A stretch of DNA of 64,000 bases from Aureispira anguillae (GTDB lineage: Bacteria > Bacteroidota > Bacteroidia > Chitinophagales > Saprospiraceae): positions 6,425,001-6,489,000 of the forward strand of contig NZ_AP026867.1 in the NCBI RefSeq assembly GCF_026000115.1. The letters are read 5' to 3'. The translations under genes and the position numbers were made by a program. Of the stretch, positions 19,370-28,500 are shown piece by piece (the first letter of the stretch is position 1; each line of letters begins with the position of its first letter). The notes beneath the pieces are model-generated. The model was given only the letters and a program-made list of their open reading frames with translations. It searched no databases and was not told where the DNA came from.

Positions 19370-20653
19370 ATGAAGATAATTTCAAAACTATTGCCCTTTT
19401 TGCTCTTATTGGCGAATCTCACCATAGCACAAAAAAAGGCTCCTTCATTTTTATATGCCAATGTTACCATACATATTGGCAATGGGGAAGTAATTGAGAA
19501 TGGTATGATTGGCGTTTCCAATGGCAAAATTGATTTAGTAGAAACGATGGAAGCTAAAGTGGGAGCAAAATACGACGTAACAATAGATGGAAAAGGAAAA
19601 CATGTTTATCCTGGGTTTATTGCGCCAAATACTCGTTTGGGATTGGAAGAAATTCAGGCCGTTCGTTCGACCAAAGACTATAGAGAAGTTGGAAATTTTA
19701 ACCCTAATATCCGCTCTATTATCGCTTATAATACCGATTCGGATGTTGTCCCTACCGTGCGTTCTAATGGTGTACTATTAGCGCAAATTGTTCCAGAGGG
19801 AGGGCGAATTTCAGGACAATCTTCAATTGTTTATACAGAAGCCAATAACTGGGAAGATGCCGCCTTAGCGTTTGACAACTGTGTACATTTGCGTTGGCCC
19901 AATCGAGTGCGTTATACAGGATGGTGGGCTCAAAAAGGCAGGGCAGAAAGAAACAAACACTACAACAAAGGGCTAGAAGCCATACGGGTGTATTTTGATG
20001 CTGCTAAGGCTTACGCACAAAAAGAGCATGTCGAACAGAAAAATTTGAAGTTTGAAACCATGAAGACGCTTTTTGCCAAGCAGAAGAAATTAATCGTACA
20101 TGCAGAAGATGCCAAATCTATGATGGATGCCATTAATTTATTGCAACCTTATGGGGTAGAACTTGTTATCCAAGGAGGAACTGAAGCTTGGAGAATTGCG
20201 GATTTTCTCAAAGAGAAAGAAGTAGCTGTTATTTTGCACGATATACATCAATTGCCTCGCAGAGATGATTCAGATGTAGATCAGCCTTTTAAAACGCCTG
20301 CAATATTGCAAGCCAAGGGGATTAAGTTTGCGTTTTCTTTAAATAATCAAGGCAGTTGGAATGTGCGAAATTTAATGTTTCAGGCAGGGCAAGCTGTTGG
20401 GCATGGACTGGACAAAGAGGCAGCACTTAGCGCACTGACGTTAAATACAGCAGAAATTTTGGGAATCGAAGATAAAGTTGGCAGCTTAGAAATAGGAAAA
20501 GATGCAACGTTTATTATTGCTAAGGGAGATGTTTTGGATATGCGCACCTCTATTATAACGGATGCTTTTATGGCAGGTCGCAAAGTAGATCTGGGGGACA
20601 AGCAAAAGGAATTGTACGATAAATATATGGATCGATATAACCTAAAGGACTAA
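19370..20653 (+). CDS. Exported amidohydrolase-family protein, metal site incomplete
   Basis: A 427-residue protein with a signal peptide (1-20, TIAQ). It resembles the first, degenerate half of the 1012-residue protein two genes upstream: the strand pair of the beta sandwich, then KHVYPGFIAPNTRLG (near residue 77) where active members have HxH, and the C-terminal block LTLNTAEILGIEDKVGSLEIGKDATFII typical of the superfamily. Without the HxH it may be non-catalytic, perhaps a partner subunit of the neighbour. It is last in a plus-strand unit and is followed by a strong terminator. Confidence 0.82.
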   Translation: MKIISKLLPFLLLLANLTIAQKKAPSFLYANVTIHIGNGEVIENGMIGVSNGKIDLVETMEAKVGAKYDVTIDGKGKHVYPGFIAPNTRLGLEEIQAVRSTKDYREVGNFNPNIRSIIAYNTDSDVVPTVRSNGVLLAQIVPEGGRISGQSSIVYTEANNWEDAALAFDNCVHLRWPNRVRYTGWWAQKGRAERNKHYNKGLEAIRVYFDAAKAYAQKEHVEQKNLKFETMKTLFAKQKKLIVHAEDAKSMMDAINLLQPYGVELVIQGGTEAWRIADFLKEKEVAVILHDIHQLPRRDDSDVDQPFKTPAILQAKGIKFAFSLNNQGSWNVRNLMFQAGQAVGHGLDKEAALSALTLNTAEILGIEDKVGSLEIGKDATFIIAKGDVLDMRTSIITDAFMAGRKVDLGDKQKELYDKYMDRYNLKD

Positions 20654-20678
20654 GAAGTATTGTCCAATAAAATTAATG

Positions 20679-20719
20679 GCTCTGCTAGGATTATAAAGAC
20701 CTAGCAGGGCTATTTTTTT
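20679..20719 (+). terminator. Rho-independent terminator
   Basis: An 11-bp stem GCTCTGCTAGG (20679-20689) with CCTAGCAGGGC (20700-20710; one wobble), followed by a T-rich run. It ends the amidohydrolase/esterase transcript. Confidence 0.88.
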
Positions 20720-20741
20720 CTACGAGGAAGGTTTTTGGCGC

Positions 20742-21038
20742 TTAGAAAGAGTCCCTAAGGTGAACCAAAAACTGGCGAATATCTTGTAGTTTGTGGATTG
20801 TTTCCTCCTTTTTTTTATTCAATGGTACTTTGGATAATTCTTTTTTTGCCCCCGTAATAGTAAAACCTCGGTTTTTGATTAAGTGGTGGATGGTTAGCAC
20901 CAATTCTTTTTGTTCTGGCGAATAAACAAACTGACCATTAGCATTGGTCGTTGGGCTAATTTTGAAACTTTTATTCCAAGAGTGCAACGTTTTTTCGCTA
21001 ACGCTAAGCCCTATTGCCAGTTGGTGAAGTGTAGACAT
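20742..21038 (-). CDS. Small MerR-like HTH regulator
   Basis: A 98-residue protein with a MerR-type N-terminal helix-turn-helix and wing: LHQLAIGLSVSEKTLHSWNKSF, then FVYSPEQKELVLTIHHLIKNRGFTITGAKKEL, ending in a short helix. There is no effector domain. I take the start at 21038 (MSTLHQ). An ATG 15 codons upstream would place the N-terminus inside the terminator hairpin of the preceding M23 gene and adds a non-homologous, Leu/Phe-rich stretch. The target is unknown. It lies downstream of the M23 peptidase on the same strand but is separated by that terminator. Confidence 0.75.
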   Translation of the reverse strand: MSTLHQLAIGLSVSEKTLHSWNKSFKISPTTNANGQFVYSPEQKELVLTIHHLIKNRGFTITGAKKELSKVPLNKKKEETIHKLQDIRQFLVHLRDSF

Positions 21039-21062
21039 ATCTAATGCTTTATTCTTATGAAA

Positions 21063-21096
21063 TAAAAAAAGCCTCCCAAGCAAATACTTAGAAGGC
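21063..21096 (-). terminator. Rho-independent terminator after the M23 peptidase gene
   Basis: On the minus strand AGCCTTC pairs with GGGAGGCT around a short loop (21070-21096), and a run of seven T follows (21063-21069). It ends the 21127-22095 gene and decides the shorter start of the MerR-like gene. Confidence 0.8.
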
Positions 21097-21126
21097 TATC
21101 ATTTTATTTTATATAAACCTTTTATC

Positions 21127-22095
21127 CTATTCTATAGACATTGCTTGGTTTTCAGCTGTTGCATCACTTACGAATTGTTTGTATTCTTCTGTACTCAAAC
21201 CATCCAAGCAAAATGGAAGTGGGTTGATCTTTTTCCCTTTATAAACTACTTCGTAATGAACATGAGGTGAAGTAGATGTTCCTGTACTTCCTACCAAACC
21301 AATAACTTCTCCTCTTTTTACCTTTTGTCCAACTTTACACTCTACCTTAGACATGTGCCCATAAAGTGTTTGATAACCGAAGCCATGATCGATAACAACG
21401 TTTCTACCATAACCTGTTTTCTTATATTCAACTCGAACTATTTTCCCATCACCAGTTGCATAGATTGGAGTACCTTTACGAGCGCCAAAATCTATTCCCG
21501 TATGCATTTTACGAGTTTTGAAAACGGGATGGGTACGATAACCAAAACCAGAAAGGTGTTGAATCTTTTTCTTTAGATTGCGAATAGGGCGAATAGAAGG
21601 AATTGCTCCCAACATTTTTTCTTTATCTTGGGCTTGTTTTATGATCGCATCTTGTGATTCCGCAGAAACAGCTAATTGATGTCTTAGTTTTTCTAATTTT
21701 TTGCTAGTAGCAATCAATAATTCACTATCAGAAAGATTTCGCAAATCAGCATATTTATCACTTCCTCCACGTCCACCATTCCAAATACCTTGGTCGGTTG
21801 GTTCCATCTCAAGAACTTGGCGATAAATAGCATCATCTCTGTCGTGAATATTGTTTAAGGCACTACTCATTATATCGAGTTGATAATTCATGGCCTCATA
21901 CTTTTGCTTCATGTCAGCCAATTCCTTAGCTTGAGAAGAAGTACTTTTATTCGGGGACAAAGCGAAAATAAGCGCAGTGTAAGCTGCTATACATCCTACC
22001 ACTCCAGATATTCTAAGCAATTGTTGCTTGAATGACACGTTAGCTTTTTCATAGCGGAGAGTGTGCTTATTATAGATATACTTTTCTTTTCCCAT
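21127..22095 (-). CDS. M23-family peptidoglycan endopeptidase, membrane-anchored
   Basis: A 322-residue protein with a short cytoplasmic tail, one transmembrane helix (about 31-49), a coiled-coil segment (about 55-105) and a LytM/M23 domain at about 185-290. The zinc ligands are intact: HTGIDFG (His, Asp) and HVHYE (His-x-His), plus GYGRNVVIDHGFGYQTLYGHM. The layout matches DD-endopeptidases common next to alaS in Bacteroidota. It acts in the periplasm on peptide cross-links. It is divergent from alaS, with a 0.6-kb spacer. Confidence 0.9.
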   Translation of the reverse strand: MGKEKYIYNKHTLRYEKANVSFKQQLLRISGVVGCIAAYTALIFALSPNKSTSSQAKELADMKQKYEAMNYQLDIMSSALNNIHDRDDAIYRQVLEMEPTDQGIWNGGRGGSDKYADLRNLSDSELLIATSKKLEKLRHQLAVSAESQDAIIKQAQDKEKMLGAIPSIRPIRNLKKKIQHLSGFGYRTHPVFKTRKMHTGIDFGARKGTPIYATGDGKIVRVEYKKTGYGRNVVIDHGFGYQTLYGHMSKVECKVGQKVKRGEVIGLVGSTGTSTSPHVHYEVVYKGKKINPLPFCLDGLSTEEYKQFVSDATAENQAMSIE

Positions 22096-22706
22096 GAGGA
22101 TAATTAAGTTATTAAAAGGACTAATAATTGTAATTTCGAGAACATTGGATAGAAATCACAGGGCGAATTTACATAGAAATAGGTCAGTTTTCCAAATTTT
22201 TGATCAAATTGTTTCTTCTGTAAAACTTTTGGATGTTTGGCAAAATGGTTTTAAATCGTATTCAATTGTCTATTTTTTATAATGCAATAGAATTTAAAGT
22301 AAATGTAAGTAGTAAACGCAATTTTTTATTTGGTAAAAGTGGTTCGTTTGGATAAAAATTTTCTTACAGGAAAAATCTTAAGAATCAATTAAAAAGACTT
22401 CTACCAAAAGAAATTTGATTATTTAGGAACGAATAGAGTTATTTAAAACGAGTACTTATTATATTTGCATTATTGTACATACAATTTTGTATACAACATA
22501 TTGTTAAGGACACGTTCTTAATTAACTATTATTTTAGTACAGGACAAAAACATTGAAGAATATTTGTAGGTGCCATTTTATCTAACACCAATATTCAGAT
22601 CTGAGATAGACGGTTTTGTTTTTAGATTTTAGCCCCATTAAGTTGCTATTAATTCTAATTGTTTTGCCCTTTACTTAGAACTATTATTTATAACATTTTT
22701 GAAATC
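22096..22706. other. Gene-free spacer upstream of alaS
   Basis: About 610 AT-rich bases between the divergent M23 and alaS genes. A -7-type element, TATATTTG, lies at 22460-22467, some 240 nt before the alaS start, without a clear -33 partner. A long alaS leader is therefore possible. I do not see a T-box or another riboswitch. No gene is convincing. Confidence 0.45.
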
Positions 22707-25340
22707 ATGATGACGGTAAAAGAAATTCGCCAAAAGTTTTTGGACTTTTTTGAGAGCAAAGATCACAAGATTGTACCTTCTGCTCCAATTGTAAATCAGA
22801 ACGACCCCACACTGATGTTTATGAACTCAGGTATGGCTCAGTTCAAAGATTATTTCCTTGGAAACCAAATTCCTTCGGCGGCCCGTATTGCAGATACTCA
22901 AAAATGTTTGAGAGTGTCGGGCAAGCATAATGATTTGGAAGATGTAGGGAGAGATAGTTATCACCAAACCATGTTTGAAATGTTAGGAAACTGGTCTTTT
23001 GGGGATTACTTTAAAGAGGAAGCTATTGAATGGGCTTGGGAGTTGTTAACCGAAGTCTACAAAATGGACAAAGATCGCTTGTACGTAACGATTTTTGAAG
23101 GAGATGAAAAAGACAAAGTGGCAGCGGATGAAGAGGCTTTTGAGTTGTGGCAAAAATGGGTGCCTAAGGATAGAATTTTGAGAGCAGGTAAAAAAGATAA
23201 CTTTTGGGAAATGGGAGCACAGGGGCCTTGTGGTCCTTGTTCTGAAATTCACATTGATATTCGTTCGGACGAAGAACGTGCTAAGTTGGACGGCAAAGAA
23301 TTGGTGAATCAAGATCATCCTTTGGTGATTGAGATTTGGAATTTAGTATTTATGCAATTTAACCGCCTAGCAGATGGCTCTTTGGTGCCATTGGCTAAAA
23401 AATGCATTGATACTGGAATGGGATTGGAGCGTGTTTGTATGGCATTGCAAGGCAAGGAATCTAATTATGACACGGATGTATTTAGTCCCTTGATTCAATT
23501 GATCGAAAAAGAGTCGGGCAAAAAATATACAGGTTCTTATGAAAAGGATGCAGATGTAGATATTGCAATGCGGGTAATTGCCGATCATGTTCGTGCGGTT
23601 GCTTTGGTTATTGCAGATGGTTGTCAGCCCAACAATACAGGGGCGGGGTATGTTGTCCGTCGTGTATTGCGTCGTGCAGTACGTTATTATTATAGCTTTT
23701 TGGATATTAAAGCTCCTTTTATTTATAAATTAATCCCAACCTTGTCGGCTTCTTTTGCGGAGGTATTTCCTGAAGTAAAGGCGCAGGAAAAAATGTTGAT
23801 GGATACTATAAAAGGGGAGGAAGCTTCGTTTTTGAGAACCTTGGAGAGAGGCTTGAAATTATTTGCAGGTCTAGAGGTTAACAACAAAGAAGTAACAGGA
23901 AAAGATGCCTTTCTTTTATTTGATACTTTTGGTTTTCCTTTTGATTTGACTCGCTTGTTGGCAGAGGAAAAAGGTTGGACGGTTGACGAGAAAGGTTTTG
24001 AAGCTGCTTTGGTTGAGCAGAAAAAACGTTCTCAAAAAGACGCTCAAAAGGATGTAAGCGATTGGGTAGAAATTCTGGAAGATCCTACTGTTGAATTTGT
24101 GGGCTATACTGAACATAAAACGACTGCCAAAGTTATTAAATACCGCAAGGTAGTTGCAAAAGGAAAAGAGCAGTATCAAGTTGTGCTAAACAAAACGCCT
24201 TTTTATGCTGAGGCTGGTGGACAGGTTGGCGATACGGGGCTTTTGTGGTTTGGAGATGAAAAGATTCCAGTAATTGATACCAAGAAGGAGAACAATCTAA
24301 TTGTACATTGGGTGAAACAATTGCCTCAGCAAATAGAGGTAGAGGTCGTGGCTGAAATTAATCGCCAAAAACGTGCTTTGACCGAAAAGAATCATTCGGT
24401 GGCGCATTTGGCACATGCTGCTTTGCGTCAGGTTTTGGGGACGCATGTTCAGCAAAAAGGTTCTTTTGTGTCACCAGATAAAATGCGTTTTGACTTTTCT
24501 CACACGAGCAAGATGACAGAAGAGCAAATTCGTGAAGTAGAGGAAATTGTAAACGATAAAATTAGAGCCAATATTAGTTTGGTAGAACAGGCTAATGTGC
24601 CAATTGACGAAGCACGTGAGTCTGGTGCAATGATGTTATTTGGCGAAAAATATGGAGAGTCTGTTCGTATCATTACTTTTGAAGAGGGCTTTTCTAAAGA
24701 GTTGTGTGGCGGTTGTCATGTTAAATCAACAGGAGAAATTGGTTGGTTTAAGTTGGTAACGGAAACTTCTATTGCGTCAGGAATTCGTCGTATTGAAGCA
24801 TTAACAGGCGCTGCTGCGGTGGCTTATGTGCAGGACGAAATGGCTAAATTGTCAGAAATTCGTGCTTTGTTGAAAAATCCTAAAAACTTAGCAAAAGCAT
24901 TGCAAGATTTGTTGGATACCAACAAAAAACTAACCAAGGAATTGGATAAAATGGCAGTTTTAGAGGCGCAAATGGCAAAAGATCAGTTGAAGCAATCTGT
25001 GGTTAAAATTGGAGGGCTGCACTTTTTGGGAACAACAACATCTATTGTTTCTAAGGATGGTCTTAAACAATTGAGCAATGGTTTGAGTCAAGAGTTTGAT
25101 AATTTAGTCTTGGTCTTGGGTGGTGTTAATAAAGGTAAGGCTTTATTAACGGTAGCCGTAGATAAGAATGTAGTGGATAACTACAATCTTAAAGCTGGAG
25201 ATATTATCAAAGCAGTTGCCAAAGAAATCCAAGGTGGTGGTGGTGGACAGCCTGTTTATGCTACTGCTGGTGGTAAGAACCCTGAGGGGTTAAATCAAGC
25301 GATTGCTGCTGCTAAAGAATTGATAGAGGCTGCTGTATAG
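22707..25340 (+). CDS. alaS: Alanine-tRNA ligase
   Basis: An 877-residue class II aminoacyl-tRNA synthetase that charges tRNA-Ala. Order of parts: catalytic core (SAPIVNQNDPTLMFMNSGMAQFKDYFLG, then DTGMGLERVCM), tRNA-recognition region, editing domain with the zinc motif (HSVAHLAHAAL and CGGCHVKSTGEIG) and the C-terminal DHHA1 domain with a Gly-rich stretch (QGGGGGQPVYATAGG). I start at 22707 (MMTVKEIRQKF), which matches the family N-terminus; an upstream in-frame ATG at 22659 adds an unrelated 16-residue tail. Confidence 0.97.
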   Translation: MMTVKEIRQKFLDFFESKDHKIVPSAPIVNQNDPTLMFMNSGMAQFKDYFLGNQIPSAARIADTQKCLRVSGKHNDLEDVGRDSYHQTMFEMLGNWSFGDYFKEEAIEWAWELLTEVYKMDKDRLYVTIFEGDEKDKVAADEEAFELWQKWVPKDRILRAGKKDNFWEMGAQGPCGPCSEIHIDIRSDEERAKLDGKELVNQDHPLVIEIWNLVFMQFNRLADGSLVPLAKKCIDTGMGLERVCMALQGKESNYDTDVFSPLIQLIEKESGKKYTGSYEKDADVDIAMRVIADHVRAVALVIADGCQPNNTGAGYVVRRVLRRAVRYYYSFLDIKAPFIYKLIPTLSASFAEVFPEVKAQEKMLMDTIKGEEASFLRTLERGLKLFAGLEVNNKEVTGKDAFLLFDTFGFPFDLTRLLAEEKGWTVDEKGFEAALVEQKKRSQKDAQKDVSDWVEILEDPTVEFVGYTEHKTTAKVIKYRKVVAKGKEQYQVVLNKTPFYAEAGGQVGDTGLLWFGDEKIPVIDTKKENNLIVHWVKQLPQQIEVEVVAEINRQKRALTEKNHSVAHLAHAALRQVLGTHVQQKGSFVSPDKMRFDFSHTSKMTEEQIREVEEIVNDKIRANISLVEQANVPIDEARESGAMMLFGEKYGESVRIITFEEGFSKELCGGCHVKSTGEIGWFKLVTETSIASGIRRIEALTGAAAVAYVQDEMAKLSEIRALLKNPKNLAKALQDLLDTNKKLTKELDKMAVLEAQMAKDQLKQSVVKIGGLHFLGTTTSIVSKDGLKQLSNGLSQEFDNLVLVLGGVNKGKALLTVAVDKNVVDNYNLKAGDIIKAVAKEIQGGGGGQPVYATAGGKNPEGLNQAIAAAKELIEAAV

Positions 25341-25372
25341 GTTTGTTGTAATACAGTTAATAACATAAATTG

Positions 25373-25406
25373 AAGCATACTTTCATTAAGAGGGTATGCT
25401 TTTTTA
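25373..25406 (+). terminator. Rho-independent terminator of alaS
   Basis: Stem AAGCATAC (25373-25380) with GTATGCTT (25394-25401), followed by a T run. Confidence 0.85.
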
Positions 25407-25440
25407 TGTATCCCTAAAAAATTGTTAGCTACCAAGTCTA

Positions 25441-25475
25441 AAAAAAATCCCATACTAATAATCATTAGCATGGGA
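25441..25475 (-). terminator. Terminator of the 1765-residue T9SS cargo gene
   Basis: An inverted repeat TCCCATACTAAT (25448-25459) with ATTAGCATGGGA (25464-25475), one mismatch, then seven A on the plus strand (a T run on the minus strand). It lies 26 nt after the stop codon of the minus-strand gene. Confidence 0.8.
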
Positions 25476-25501
25476 CTTTATAACTTTATTTAGTTACCTA
25501 C

Positions 25502-28500
25502 TTAAGGTTTGGTGATGGTAAATTTGAGATTTTTATTGGTCGTTGTACTGTTCAATTTTATAACGTAATTACCACTTGGCAAGTGTTCTAAATTTAACTC
25601 AACGAGTGTCGAATGCTTAGCCGTTTGGGCATGCACTTTTTGTCCAATACTATTAAACACTTTAATGTTAAGATCTTCAATCAAGATACCTCCAAAATCA
25701 ACCCACACCGTTCCCTTAGATGGGTTAGGGTACAATGAGATGATATAATCATTGGGTTTTACCGTCAATGCTTTTATTTGGCTATAAGAAATGGACCCAT
25801 CTATATCAATGGTTTTGATTCTGAAATAATGCGTTCCACCAGTCAAGTAAGGCTCCGTGTGGGAATATTTTTTTAATGGACTTCCATGCACTGTTGCTAT
25901 CTTTTCATAGGTCAAACTATTATTTTTATACGAGATAGCACGTTCTATTTCAAAAATAGTATGCTCGCTAGGCGTTTCTGTTGTCCATGTTAACAATCCT
26001 TTGCGTTCGTCTATTAATTTTGCCTCAAAGGATGTAATGTTAATGCCTAATAAAATGCTAGAAAAGCTAGTTTGTGTTCTCAAGCAGATACATTGTGAAT
26101 TACTAGGGCTAATAACAGCTGCTAAACTATTTGTGTTGGAACCACAAGGCAAAGGGCTTCCTGCTACAAAAGTTCCTGTATCTTGTAGGGTTTGTCCACT
26201 AGCAATTGGTACAGGAACGGTATGACTTCCAATTGGCGAACCAATCGGATTCCCTGTTCCATCAATACAATAATAATCAATAAGAATACCACTTGGAGCA
26301 TCGAGTCCATTGTTAGTAATCTGTTGAGAAACGGCATAGGCTTGATTGGTACCACTGTTAAACGATCGACCATTAAGGTTGCTAATGACTAAATCTGGTT
26401 TTTCAATAATTGCCAGTTCATTAGCTTCTCCTGTTATTATTTTGACAGGACCACAGGGCGTTCCTAAACAATTGATATTTCCTGCAATAACATAACTATT
26501 TACCTCTAACTCTTCGTTGTTGGAGCAAAAACCAGCCGAACCACTAATTGCAAAGGAGTAATCCAAGGTTGTTCCTGAGGTAATCCCAGAAGGGTATGGA
26601 AATACAAGTCTTGGTCTTCCATTTGTTGTATCCAAGGACACTCCTGTAGGACAAGAGCTACTTGCACAAGTATAAGATCCAGGAGCATAAGTTGTTCCTA
26701 AGGGCAAAAATACTTCTGTTGTATCATTGGCAGTAGTCGTATCCCCAATAATGGTCGTTTGAACTCTAATCGTAGTCAATCCAGAACAATGCTGAACCCG
26801 AATTGGACTAGGAGTAACTGTCGTTCCCGTATAGGCATTGTATGGGGCTACGGCTCCATCTATTTCAATTTGATTGGTTTTTGTCCTAACCCCGCTACCT
26901 GTTGCTGGATTTCCACAAGGTTGATTACCATGAACCGCAAAAGACATGGATGAATTGGAAGAAAAGCCACAGGTAAATTGCAAATCTAGAGAAACCGTAA
27001 CAAATCGCTCATCATTGGTTTGCGCATTAGCGGTTCCTTTTATGCCATCATTAATTGCAGCTATTTGTGAATGCCCCGAAAGGTTAACGTTAGCTAGATT
27101 GGTTGCGATGGTAGGTGTTAAAACTTCTATATTTCCAGAATTTCGTGGATATTCTACTCGGATACTAGAAAAAGATACTCCTGTCGTTCCTCTAATTTCT
27201 AAAACAGGATCTCTTAAATCGGCTAATTGGGCACTACTGATTTCCACTACATAAGTAGTATCTGTGCACAAAAGCTGAGGAGTTGTTGGTTGTCTAAGAA
27301 TTGTGACTTGAACCTCTGAAGCCCGTGGCTCTAACAATAAATTGAGGCTTCGATAACAAGCTGAAGTAATTGCTGAATAGTTGGTGGGGTAAGCACTACA
27401 ATCCCAGCCATGATTAACCGTTAGTACTTGATTAGAACAACTATTATAAGTTGCATAAAATCTTAATCTTCTACAAGCGTTGCTATTCATCGCTCCTAAT
27501 TCTATAAAAATAGAGTCATTCGAAACAACATAAGGTATCGCCACTTCTGTCCCTGATGTAATATTAAAGATACTTTCTACATCAATATTAGCCTGAGGAG
27601 GGATAAACAACCAGTTGTAATCAATATCTGCCCCACTTGTTGTATTACACAATTCTATGTCCCAAAATACCGTGTCTTGTACTCCATCCACAACTGGTGT
27701 CAAAGCTTGAAAAGACCAAGATGGAGGGGTAAATTCTAAACGAGCGGTTGCGACAGAACTTCTACTTTGATGAATGGTAGAATCAGGGTGATAGGCAAAC
27801 TCCTTATAGTAATTCCATGCACGCATGGTCTGAACAGGAGGTGTTTCGCAATTCCCCATAATCTCAGCTTGAAAGGAGGGATAATAAGTAGATATTTTAT
27901 CTCTGTCATTATACCCTGTTGTAGGTCTATAGATTGTCACGGTATCTCCACTAATAGTATGTGGTAGAACCGTAAAACCAGCCGCATTATAAAAAGAAAA
28001 ACGATTGCCTGTATATGCATAATTAGGAATCACCATTTTTGTAGAATCCCAATGGCTAGGTGGTCGATACTCGCCAGGGTGATCATCCCCTGTGCTTGCT
28101 CTGTGCGTAAAATAGAGGTAAACATTTCCTGGGCTACAATTGGAAAAAGGATAGGCACGACTTGGTCCCCATCCAAAGCCAACTTTCTCATATTGCGCTT
28201 TGTCTCCTAGGCTATCACAAGCAATGGTTACATTACCAGTAGCTAAAGTTGAGAAATTCGCTCTAAAAGGATCTATTTGAAAAAGCGTTTGATGGGCGAA
28301 ATTACTGCCAAATGTGAATTTAGCTTGGAGGCAAATCGTATCTGCACTATAAGCATTAGAGCCATCTACTCCTCCATATAGGTAAGTGCTATTCACAGAA
28401 TCTACATACCTAGATAAGTCCATGGTATACGTATAATTCTGCCCCCCTAAATGCGTTAGGTTGGCAGGCATTCCATCCAAAACAAAGCTTTGATAACCGC

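Noticed and set aside
21039-21083. N-terminal extension of the MerR-like protein
   Set aside because: The extension lies within or next to the M23 terminator and has no similarity to MerR starts.
22441-22700. T-box or riboswitch in the alaS leader
   Set aside because: No T-box sequence, no stem-terminator arrangement, and T-boxes are rare in Bacteroidota.
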